From assembly GCA_036387475.1 (NCBI GenBank), contig DASVTR010000007.1:16752-80751 (forward strand): a stretch of 64,000 nucleotides of DNA, given 5' to 3'. A program made the translations under genes and the position numbers. This stretch comes from DASVTR01 sp036387475. Its GTDB lineage: Bacteria > Acidobacteriota > Blastocatellia > Pyrinomonadales > Pyrinomonadaceae. The notes below the pieces were generated by a model, which had not been told where the DNA came from, ran no database searches, and was given only the letters and a program-made list of their open reading frames with translations. Positions 34,758 through 43,035 of the stretch are shown in pieces (within the stretch, counting starts at the first letter, position 1; every line of letters starts with the position of its first letter).

Positions 34758-37700
34758 CTACTGGACGCGGAAGATGCCCCACAGTCCGTTGGTGAACTGG
34801 AAGCTCTCCTGCGTGCGGTAGAGATAATCGCCCGGACGAGAGAAGCGTCCGCCCGCCTGCGTCAGGATATTGACGTGGCGCGTCGGGCCAATGCCGCTTT
34901 CCGAGCCGATCAGGAAGGTGAAGGGATTGTTACCCTGCCTTGTCGAGTTTGCAGTCCACGGCTCGAATTGCCAGTTATGGCCGAAGATTGTGAAGCCATG
35001 CTGGCGCGGGTGTCCCGCAGAGTCTATTACGCGCCAGCGCACGGGCGTTCCGGCGGCGGCAGTGAAGACCGGAGTTTCAGGGTCGCGTGTATTCTTCGTG
35101 CTCAGCACGTCGGTCAAATCCTTATCGTTGACCCCGTCCGGCACATCCGTTACCTGCAAGCCCAGACGCGCCCAGATTGGCTCGCTTCTGTAGTTGAAGG
35201 CTTTGAACCCAGTGTCTTCCGAATCGTCTTCGCCGCCGACGTTCATGAGCGGCACACCGTTTTGCTGCACGCTCAGGTCATCCTGATAGAGCACGACAAA
35301 CTCGCGGAAGAGCAGAGTATTGTTCGGCCCGAAGATGTCCGTCTGAGCTTTTTTCGGATTGGGAATGCTGTAAGCATCCATCCAAGTCGAGCCTTGCGGC
35401 TCGATGATGAGCGCACCGATAGCTCCGTGCGAGCTATGCTTGATGACATCGGCCATATCGCGCAGGCCCGTCGCGCCGAACTCAATTGGAATCGGAGCGA
35501 ACTGGCCCGTCACGTTGTCCAACCTCTGATCGCCCGCGTACCACGTGTAAGTGATCGGAGCTTCGCCTGGGCCAACGGTCGTGTCGGGGTTAAAGCCGAC
35601 ATTTGCGCCGTCGGAAGTCGCCGGGTCGTAGGCCACCAGTTGCGGATGCAGACCGACGCGGTTCGACGTCTTGATCTGGTTGAAGTTGAACTTGTTGACG
35701 ATAGGCGGCACTTCGTTCCAGCTATCGGCTTCGGGCACGACTACGGGTAGCCTGTTCCTCAAGGTGACCTTAATGCAATCACCTGCTGCCGCACGCAGAA
35801 TCAAAGGCTCAGGCTTAGCGCCGCCGTTTTGAAAGACCGCGATGTCCGTGTCGTTGACGAAGAGAATGGCGTTCGGGTCGGCGATGCCGAAGGTGTTGTT
35901 GTAGACCAGCTTGCCGCCGGGCACAACGTCGCGCGCCAGAATGGCGCTGACGCTGTATGGACGCACGGGCGCATTGGCCGGACAGATGTCTGTCAGCGTC
36001 GCTGGCGGCGGCGCAGTAGTGATGGTCGGCGTCGGCAGCGGGATAAGCGTTCGCTGCTGCCCTTCGAGGTCAACGAAAGTGCCCTGCGTCAATCCGTCCG
36101 CAGTCGGATGGAAAGTACGCAGGATGCCCCATTGACCATCCCACAAGTTATCTGTCGCCGCAGATGAGTAGAGATGGTCTCTGACGTTTGTTCCAACGCC
36201 CGGCACGTTAAGCTCCGGCGTCGGAGGCACAGGATTAATCTCAAACTCGAAGTGCTCGGAGATGCCTATCTGTTGCCCGTTGCGGAAGCCAGAATTCGGG
36301 GCCGAAGGCTCAAAGAGCCACTTGAAGCCGTGAACGTTAAAGACGTGCTGTTCTTCCTGCGCGCCCTGAATCAAGCGCACCTGCACACGGTCGTTTTGCA
36401 ACGCGGGCAGGATTGGCGTGAACGGGTCGCCGTGAACTCTCGAACTGAAGACGTTCGCCATGTCGCCCTGCGGGCCAGTCTTCTGCACGACGAAGCCATT
36501 GGCATCGCGTACGAATTGACCGTTGGCGTCTCTTTGGCCGATGCGTAGCGGAATCGGCTCGTTGCGATAGTTGATGAGCTGCGTGCCGGGGTCGGCTGCC
36601 GAAATCGCTTCCGGCATCGGGACGGGCGGCTGCTCGACGGCTATCGGCAGCGGAGCTTCCATGAATCCCGGCGGATTCACAGGCTTCAAATCGGCTGTGT
36701 AGACGATGGCAAAGTCTGCGAACGCGAGATTGAACTCACGATAGCTGCGTCCTTCGTCGGGAGTGGCGGTTGGCCCAGTGACGACGTTGGCCGCGAAAGA
36801 GGTCGGGCCGCCGTCGTAACGCGTATACATCGGCTGCCCGTCGAGCGTCGTCCATTGCGAGCCGGTCGGCTCGACCACCAGCGCGGCATAGAGGCCGTGA
36901 TGTTGATGCGAGCTAGGCCCGAAGTGGTCGTGCGTAAAGACTGTGCGGATGGTGCGATCCTGTCCTGTGTTGTTCAAGAGAGGGTCTGCCCACCAGCGTT
37001 GAATCGTCGTCTGCGCTCCGAGAAACGCGTTGTTCTGTCCTGCTCCGAAGACAGGGTGCGGCTTCGCTGCGAGAAACTGTGAGCCGCCGTGCTCCTGCTG
37101 GAAGGCGTTGTTGGCGGCGATGCGCTCGCGCACCTCATCGGGCGAGAACGCGCCGTCTTCATAATTCCAGCCGTTGCCCGCGCCGTCCGAAGAAGTCACG
37201 TCGAACTTAACGAGGTGTATGTGCTGGCCGATGATGTCTGTCGGCGTGAAAATCTGAAAGTCGTCGAGGTTAAGCACGTTTGGCACAAGGTTGGTAGCGG
37301 CAAACGTGACGCAATCGCCGGAGTTGGCGCGGAAGTACAAAGGCTCAGGCTTACGCGCTCCGCCCAAGGTCGGAATCGCGTCGGCTTCGAGCGTTGTGAT
37401 GCGAGCTTGACGGTCGTGCCAGCCAGCGCGATTGACCGTCATGTCAAACTGTATGTAAGCGCCGCGATATGGACGCGTCGGCGCTGCCGGGTGGCAGGGG
37501 TCAGCGTAGGGCGCGCCAGCCTTGGGCGGCTGTCCGTTGACCAAAAAGAGTCCGGGCGTGCCTGTGGCGGTAAACGACGGATAGCCCGTCGCAGGCCACT
37601 GATAACGAGTCGGCGTCGGAATACCCGCGCCCGTCTGTGCTCCGTCTCCCAAACCCTGATGGAATCTGATGGCCTGTGCTTCTGCGGGCGTGCCGGTCGG

Positions 37701-39797
37701 AGGCAGTATCTCTAGTTCAGCCTTGACCAGCTTGCGTGCGAAGAAGAGCAGGAACGGGTCACCATTTTGCGAGAGCACGCGCGATGCTACGGGGTCGTTG
37801 AGCAGCCCCGGCGGAACTGCTGCCTGTCCGTCAACAACTACCGCCTGCTTGATTTCGTGGCGCGGCAGTCCTCCGTCAGACTCCATATCGAAGGGCGGCT
37901 GCGGTGGGCGATGGCCCACGTCGCCCGCGATGTAAAACGGATAGCCCTTGAAGGTCGCCGAAGGCATCGGCGGCATAGGTCTATCCGGAATCGGAACGAT
38001 GGCCGGGTTTGGTGTGCCGCCCGTGATTTCGGCGTCGGGCAGATTGCGCTCCGGCTTGCCGTTCTCAAACACGTCGTGGTTACGCCACAACTCCCACATC
38101 CCCTGCGCGAAGTGCGGATAGAGGTGGCAGTGGAAGATGGCGTCGCCGGGAGTCAGGTTGCGATTGCCTGAGCCGCCGTAGTTGATTTCGTAAGTGTAGC
38201 TTGCTCCCGGCGAGATGGTCTGCGAATCCAGATAAGTCGAATTTTCGTCGCGCGGGCTTTGCAGCCATTGATGCGCGTGCAAGTGAAAGACGTGTGTCTC
38301 TTTCGGCCCGGCGTGCAGATTACGAAAACGCGTCGGGTCGTTGATGTACGAGTGATGAACGTTTGAAGGATCGTCCGGGAACAGCGCCGCTGTTGCTTTG
38401 CCGTTGGCATCCTTGGTGACAATCAACGCAGGGTCGCCGTTCGGATGTGATTCAAGGAAGAACTCTTCGAATTTGCATTCGTTGCAATCCTTCGCTGGCC
38501 CGACCTTTTTACGGTTGGCGAGCACGATTGCGCCAAGGCCGCCTGAGCCGTAATTGATCGGGAAAGCATCGCGCACCCCGTGGAATAATTCCTGATCCAG
38601 TTCCGGGAAAGCCTGCACGACCTTTGCCTCGTCGTGAAAGACGACTGTGAACTCGCGGAACGACTGGCCGCAGGTGCTCGACGGCGGCGTGTCGACGCAG
38701 TCTTCTGTAAAGCCAGTGATGATGGCATTGAGGTCTGTGTGGACAATCTCGTTGTTCTGAAGCATGTTGAGAATGGGAGTGCCATTCACATCAATCGCTT
38801 CATAATTGATGATCGGCGTTTTGTTTGGATTCTCGCCGGTGGTGGCGGCCTTAAGCTGAGCAGCCGTCACTTGCGACCGATACCAACGGGCGTTTTTCGG
38901 CTCGACGTTGATTGCGCCGAAGAGGCCCAGGTCGGGTTGACCGCCGTCACCTTCGCCGCCCGCCGGTGCGCCCATAGAGTAGACAAGATATTGGCCCTGC
39001 TTGGCCGCGTACCACTTATACGTGCGCGTCTGGCCGGGCGCAGCCAGCGTCGAAGGATTGCGCCCGACGTTAGCCCCGTCGTCCTGATCCGGGCCGCGCA
39101 CGTAGTCCAGGCCGTTGACGTGCATGGAGGCGGTGCGCGTGAAAGTGGAATTGTTGTTTGGGCGCGTTGGCGCGAGCAGGTTGGTAAAGTTCACCTGCAA
39201 GCAGTCGCCTTCGTTGACGCGCAGGACAATTGGCCTTGGCCGCTTATCCGGCCTCAATTGAACATTGCCGGGCGTGTTGCCGACGACATCGCGCTTTAAG
39301 GCGTACATCATGCCCGCAGGATTAAAAGCACCAAAACGATTGTAGAAATAGACTATGTCAAAAGCCACGACATTGGCCGTGATAGTGCGTTCACAGGTCG
39401 GCGCAGTAGTCGTGGGCGGTGCTGGCGACGGCAAGGGCGTCGGCGACGGAGTTGGCACGGGCGTCGGCGTCGGCAGCGGTGTCGGAATCGGACACGGCCC
39501 CGGATGACAGGGTATCTCCGTAATCGGCTCCGGCGGCGGGTCTGCCTGACAGTTGGCGTTCTCCGGGCAGAGCGGAGGAAGTTCCACTGACGACGACGAA
39601 GTTGAGCCTGTACCGGGTAACGCCTGGGTGCTTGATGAAGTTGCTGTGCTGGGTGCGGACACCGGACTCGATTGAGCCGTCGCACCGCTTTGAGTTTCCT
39701 GGGCAAACGTCGCTCCCTGAAAAACGACGGCGAGCACGCAACAAGCGATTGAATAGAGCAAACGGATGAAGAGACTCCGTGAGCGGCTGCGGTTCAT
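34758..39797 (-). CDS. Giant multi-cupredoxin multicopper oxidase, possibly MofA-type manganese oxidase
   Basis: 1679 residues; AAGGAG precedes the ATG. A signal peptide (LLYSIACCVLAVVFQGATFAQ) is followed by a Ser/Thr-rich and then Pro/Thr-rich linker (~30-150, many PTP repeats). Several cupredoxin domains follow. Copper motifs: MHVNG (~245), HVFHLHAH (~500; HxxHxH type), HCHLYPHFAQGM (~553; type-1 Cys, flanking His and axial Met), THDHFGPSSHQHHGLY (~953), HVFNVHGF (~1150), SSHGAIGAL (~1450) and HPRQHGFTIFGHNW (~1595). The size and the segment NRFGAFNPAGMMYALKRDV recall MofA-like manganese oxidases; that is inference. Ordinary laccases are about a third of this size. It heads a cluster with SCO, cytochrome and DsbA-type proteins. 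Confidence 0.9.
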   Translation of the reverse strand: MNRSRSRSLFIRLLYSIACCVLAVVFQGATFAQETQSGATAQSSPVSAPSTATSSSTQALPGTGSTSSSSVELPPLCPENANCQADPPPEPITEIPCHPGPCPIPTPLPTPTPVPTPSPTPLPSPAPPTTTAPTCERTITANVVAFDIVYFYNRFGAFNPAGMMYALKRDVVGNTPGNVQLRPDKRPRPIVLRVNEGDCLQVNFTNLLAPTRPNNNSTFTRTASMHVNGLDYVRGPDQDDGANVGRNPSTLAAPGQTRTYKWYAAKQGQYLVYSMGAPAGGEGDGGQPDLGLFGAINVEPKNARWYRSQVTAAQLKAATTGENPNKTPIINYEAIDVNGTPILNMLQNNEIVHTDLNAIITGFTEDCVDTPPSSTCGQSFREFTVVFHDEAKVVQAFPELDQELFHGVRDAFPINYGSGGLGAIVLANRKKVGPAKDCNECKFEEFFLESHPNGDPALIVTKDANGKATAALFPDDPSNVHHSYINDPTRFRNLHAGPKETHVFHLHAHQWLQSPRDENSTYLDSQTISPGASYTYEINYGGSGNRNLTPGDAIFHCHLYPHFAQGMWELWRNHDVFENGKPERNLPDAEITGGTPNPAIVPIPDRPMPPMPSATFKGYPFYIAGDVGHRPPQPPFDMESDGGLPRHEIKQAVVVDGQAAVPPGLLNDPVASRVLSQNGDPFLLFFARKLVKAELEILPPTGTPAEAQAIRFHQGLGDGAQTGAGIPTPTRYQWPATGYPSFTATGTPGLFLVNGQPPKAGAPYADPCHPAAPTRPYRGAYIQFDMTVNRAGWHDRQARITTLEADAIPTLGGARKPEPLYFRANSGDCVTFAATNLVPNVLNLDDFQIFTPTDIIGQHIHLVKFDVTSSDGAGNGWNYEDGAFSPDEVRERIAANNAFQQEHGGSQFLAAKPHPVFGAGQNNAFLGAQTTIQRWWADPLLNNTGQDRTIRTVFTHDHFGPSSHQHHGLYAALVVEPTGSQWTTLDGQPMYTRYDGGPTSFAANVVTGPTATPDEGRSYREFNLAFADFAIVYTADLKPVNPPGFMEAPLPIAVEQPPVPMPEAISAADPGTQLINYRNEPIPLRIGQRDANGQFVRDANGFVVQKTGPQGDMANVFSSRVHGDPFTPILPALQNDRVQVRLIQGAQEEQHVFNVHGFKWLFEPSAPNSGFRNGQQIGISEHFEFEINPVPPTPELNVPGVGTNVRDHLYSSAATDNLWDGQWGILRTFHPTADGLTQGTFVDLEGQQRTLIPLPTPTITTAPPPATLTDICPANAPVRPYSVSAILARDVVPGGKLVYNNTFGIADPNAILFVNDTDIAVFQNGGAKPEPLILRAAAGDCIKVTLRNRLPVVVPEADSWNEVPPIVNKFNFNQIKTSNRVGLHPQLVAYDPATSDGANVGFNPDTTVGPGEAPITYTWYAGDQRLDNVTGQFAPIPIEFGATGLRDMADVIKHSSHGAIGALIIEPQGSTWMDAYSIPNPKKAQTDIFGPNNTLLFREFVVLYQDDLSVQQNGVPLMNVGGEDDSEDTGFKAFNYRSEPIWARLGLQVTDVPDGVNDKDLTDVLSTKNTRDPETPVFTAAAGTPVRWRVIDSAGHPRQHGFTIFGHNWQFEPWTANSTRQGNNPFTFLIGSESGIGPTRHVNILTQAGGRFSRPGDYLYRTQESFQFTNGLWGIFRVQ

Positions 39798-39904
39798 AAA
39801 CTAACTCCTTTTTTATTGAACCGCCACCAAACTATGCGCTATGATGCGTGTTGTCTGGATCAGCATCCTCTGCGCTTAAGTGTGATGGAGGTTGTTGTTC
39901 TAAC

Positions 39905-39940
39905 GAGCCTCGTCGTCACCTGCCAGTGATGACGAGGTTC
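39905..39940 (-). terminator. Hairpin terminator
   Basis: GAGCCTCGTCGTCAC (39905-39919) pairs with 39926-39940 with two wobble pairs. It directly follows the stop of the small minus-strand ORF at 39946. Confidence 0.75.
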
Positions 39941-39945
39941 TTCGT

Positions 39946-40401
39946 TTACTCCTGTGTTTGTTTAAGCACTAAAGTTGCGGCCCAAAAGACGCTTCGACGC
40001 TGTGAGAAGCCCTTGCTGGCAACATCCACACAGTTTTTCAGCGCGCGGCGAGGCTGCATTGTTAGTGCCTTTATCGTTCTAAATGCTGCGGAAAACAGGG
40101 ATTGAGGGGGTTTCGCTCGATAATTATTACGATCTACTTGCGGCCTGCTTGTAGATTTATTGAGCGCCTCAAGATAATCCCTAAACACCCTCTCGTCAAA
40201 TAAAGAAACATTGTCAATTTTTTTGCAAAGATGTGTCACCGCGTATCCCTTGCTCTGCTGAGCATTTAAGTGCTTCGACATCTTCGACTCTCGATAAAAC
40301 AGTTTGACGACTCCGAAATTTAAACCAGCGAGCGGCAGGTCAACAATGCGTCTCCGCAACTTGTTTGCAACAGGAACTATTGCGCTTGAGTTACTTTTCA
40401 T
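39946..40401 (-). CDS. Hypothetical basic protein
   Basis: Up to 151 residues, unrecognised. The composition is basic and the C-terminus contains SRPQVDRNNYRAKPPQS and RTIKALTMQPRRALKN. No signal peptide or membrane helix. An internal ATG at 40281 (MSKHLNAQ) with GAG upstream is an alternative start. Support comes from the hairpin terminator placed just after its stop and from the lack of any competing gene; codon use is not strongly typical. It may be a real small gene or a chance frame in an AT-rich spacer. Confidence 0.4.
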   Translation of the reverse strand: MKSNSSAIVPVANKLRRRIVDLPLAGLNFGVVKLFYRESKMSKHLNAQQSKGYAVTHLCKKIDNVSLFDERVFRDYLEALNKSTSRPQVDRNNYRAKPPQSLFSAAFRTIKALTMQPRRALKNCVDVASKGFSQRRSVFWAATLVLKQTQE

Positions 40402-40476
40402 TGCCTGCGCCGCTTCAAGAAGGAAGCGTTAGAAATTCAACTACGTGATTTTTCAATCACTTGATAGCAATATCTG

Positions 40477-42306
40477 CTACGGTTGCCACGCAGGAGCGGC
40501 GTCAATCGCCGGATTATTAGTTATGTTGACCTGCGTGGCCCCTCTGTCATCCATCACATAAATTTCGGAATTGCCGTCGCGCCAGCTTGCGCAGACTAGA
40601 TTGAGGCTGTCGGGCGACCATCTAGGGAAATACTCGTCGACGGCGTTGAAGGTGAGCCTTGTTTTTCCGCTGCCGTCAGCGTTCATGACATAGACTTCCC
40701 AACTGCCGTTTGGATAATCCACAAAAGCTATCTTTGAGCCGTCTGGCGACCAGGACGGCATGATGGCGTAGCCGAGGCTGTCTGTCAGTTGTGTCTGATT
40801 GCTGCCGTCGGCGTTCATCACGTAAATATCTATTCCGGCGCGATTGTTGGAGTAGATGATTTTCGTGCCGTCGGGCGACCAGCTTGGAAAGTAATCGTCG
40901 TAAGTATTGTTCGTCAGCCGGGTCAGATTGCTGCCGTCGGCATTGATAACGTAAATCTCCGGGTTCGGGCCGTTGCGATAGCTTTCAAAGACGATTTTTG
41001 TGCCGTCGGGCGACCAGACGGGGTAATGATCGTCGCCCGTGCCCGGAGTCAGATTGGTCTGGTTGCTGCCGTCTGCGTTCATCACGAAGATATTGTTTCT
41101 GCCGTCGCGATTGCTTTGAAAGACGAGCTTCGTTCCGTCCGGCGACCAGGAGGGAGAATCCTCTTCGGCTAAATTATTGGTCAGGCGCGTGACGTTGCTG
41201 CCGTCAACGTTCGCCGTGTAAACCTCGTAATTGCCGTCGCGGTTGCTGACGAAAGCGATCCTGGCGGCGGTGCAGGAGGAATTACCGACGAGGGTGTAGG
41301 TGGCCTGCGAAAGCTCCACGTCACGGCTCGGCGCGCTGTCTGCGAGCACTGGGCCGACAATCACCTGCGCGTATAACTGCTCAAGCCTTTGCTCCGGGTA
41401 CTGTCCGGCCATGGGGCTGCCAATCTTGTTGTTTGAGACGACGAGCTTAATCGTGCCCTTTTGTACATCGTAGACGCCAGCATCAACGTCGCCCAGAGTG
41501 GTGTCGTCGCCTGTTCCGTATTTGTAAGTGACAGCCCCGGACGTATCCGTCCTCATGTCAACGAAGTAGCGCGCTCCGATGATGTTCGGCGTGCGAAAGT
41601 AGACGCGCCAGATGGTGTTCGGGCTAAGGGAGCTAAGGGAGCTAACCTTGATGGTAAAGACCAGCTTGCTTGCCCCGACGGTGTAAGGCTCTGCTATGGA
41701 AACGCTCTCGATGTCGTGGCCGGGGCTTGTGTCCACGGAGTCGCCAGTCAAATCTGCCAGAACGATGATTCCCGGCAGTTTGCAAGCGCTCTGGGTCACA
41801 GCCGCGACGCTGGCAGAGCCTGCGTATTGGTCTTCAACAGAGGCTGCGGTGTACATGACGCGCACGAGATAGCTACCCGTGCCGTTGATGCTCGGATAGA
41901 TGTCTGCGGTTTCATACTTGCTATTGGAATTGGAGGGGTTATTGGTGGAGCGTGCGACGATGTATTGCGAGCCACCAAATTCTCTCAGGATGTACAGGTC
42001 ATAATCGGTCGCCGGTAATTGCCAGCCGATGCGTATGCGAGCGACTTTGCCAGTCCAGTCCGCAGCCGCACCGCCAACGTTGAGCGTAAAGGTATCGCAA
42101 TCAATCCCTTCGCGGCAGGATGTGGGCTGGCTGAGGCTGGCCGGGCCGGTCGCGTTTCCGTTCCAATTGACGGGCGTGGTGGCCGACGGGTTAAGCGTGC
42201 CCGATAAAGGAGACGATGCGCGTGCGCTCATTAACGGCAATGAAATTAAAATCATTAAAACGAGCAGGAGCTTGAGAGCTTTAAGTTGTAATGAATAGGA
42301 TGACAT
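40477..42306 (-). CDS. Secreted PD40/TolB-like beta-propeller protein
   Basis: 609 residues. A very purine-rich GGGAGGGGGG precedes the ATG and a signal peptide follows (LKLLLVLMILISLPLMSARA). Residues ~40-160 form a PPC-like secreted domain (CDTFTLNVGGAAADWTGKVARIRIGW). A beta region (~170-345) precedes six PD40 repeats (~350-609) with SPSWSPDGTKLVFQSNRDG and IYVMNADGSNLTRLT patterns. In TolB these blades bind Pal; as a stand-alone secreted protein the ligand is unknown. The repeats are near-identical in the SWSPDGTKI core. It is monocistronic. Confidence 0.88.
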   Translation of the reverse strand: MSSYSLQLKALKLLLVLMILISLPLMSARASSPLSGTLNPSATTPVNWNGNATGPASLSQPTSCREGIDCDTFTLNVGGAAADWTGKVARIRIGWQLPATDYDLYILREFGGSQYIVARSTNNPSNSNSKYETADIYPSINGTGSYLVRVMYTAASVEDQYAGSASVAAVTQSACKLPGIIVLADLTGDSVDTSPGHDIESVSIAEPYTVGASKLVFTIKVSSLSSLSPNTIWRVYFRTPNIIGARYFVDMRTDTSGAVTYKYGTGDDTTLGDVDAGVYDVQKGTIKLVVSNNKIGSPMAGQYPEQRLEQLYAQVIVGPVLADSAPSRDVELSQATYTLVGNSSCTAARIAFVSNRDGNYEVYTANVDGSNVTRLTNNLAEEDSPSWSPDGTKLVFQSNRDGRNNIFVMNADGSNQTNLTPGTGDDHYPVWSPDGTKIVFESYRNGPNPEIYVINADGSNLTRLTNNTYDDYFPSWSPDGTKIIYSNNRAGIDIYVMNADGSNQTQLTDSLGYAIMPSWSPDGSKIAFVDYPNGSWEVYVMNADGSGKTRLTFNAVDEYFPRWSPDSLNLVCASWRDGNSEIYVMDDRGATQVNITNNPAIDAAPAWQP

Positions 42307-42833
42307 CTCTTACCCCCCTCCCTTAAACGACGACTGCAACACGGTGAGACCGCTCTAAATGGATTAGCTAATTAATGCTCTGACTCCTGAAAACGCTTGA
42401 GGTCTTGGAGGCTAACCCAGTAAACGCTCTGAGCTTTTAGCTTCCCTGCTTGAGAATGCGCTGAATCTTGGTTTGGAAAACCCGATAGGGAGCGGGGGTT
42501 TGCTTGCTTGTCGGGCTTTCGAGTTTGAATTGTCTATAGGGTGGTTGAGAAATTCTTGAGAAAACATTTTTCTCGCAATATTTTTTGCAGCGCAACCGGA
42601 TTACAAATCAATCTTTTGCGTAGACAGAAAATATTTTTTCGATTGATGACATTCTCTTGCGAGGTGCTGGGGGCTGGGTTGATGCTGACGAGGCTGGGAG
42701 TACCGACGCCAGCGTTGATTGATGAGCGGCAACCGACTCTTATGCCTGCCCTTGAGCCGTGTCAAGACTGAGTTCAAAGGAAGGCTGAGCCGCTGCCGCC
42801 GCTTTCTGCCCAATCCCGCAGCAAAACCGTATG
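42307..42833. other. Intergenic region upstream of the PD40 gene
   Basis: 527 bp without a supported gene. It contains a weak hairpin (AAACCC/GGGTTT, about 42478-42504) and an AT-rich patch with ATATTTTTT near 42570-42650. It continues into a 21-bp periodic array. Confidence 0.5.
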
Positions 42834-43022
42834 CTTCCGGCTGCGAACCGCGATTTTCCATGAGAAAAGTCAAATATCTTGCAAGATATTTGACTTCGCC
42901 AGCGTGATATTTGACATCGCCTATGAGCGATGAGAGTTTTCTCGCGGGAAGTGTAATATTTTCAGTACAGCGCGATGAGTTTGCTGGCGGATGCAGCGAA
43001 TTTTCAGGTCTTCCACTCAAAA
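42834..43022. repeat. 21-bp periodic array, copy 2
   Basis: Units begin at 42834, 42855, 42876, 42897, 42918, 42939, 42960, 42981 and 43002 with strict 21-bp spacing (outer units are weaker). The unit at 42876 (ATCTTGCAAGATATTTGACTT) is almost the same as the unit at 63694 in the right-edge array. Several units are self-complementary: a 24-bp palindrome at 42872-42895 and CATCGC/GCGATG at 42916-42931. The array lies just after the stop of a DUF5916 gene. Confidence 0.8.
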
Positions 43023-43035
43023 AGTCCCGGCAATT

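Noticed and set aside
34749..35750. 333-codon plus-strand ORF inside the multicopper oxidase gene
   Set aside because: Shadow frame; the minus strand carries the copper motifs.
42477..42504. Hairpin AAACCC/GGGTTT as a terminator or riboswitch
   Set aside because: Short, GC-interrupted and not followed by a T-run on either strand; no riboswitch core found.
42601..43020. 139-codon minus-strand ORF over the second 21-bp array
   Set aside because: No ribosome site or recognisable domain; its central part is the periodic array itself.
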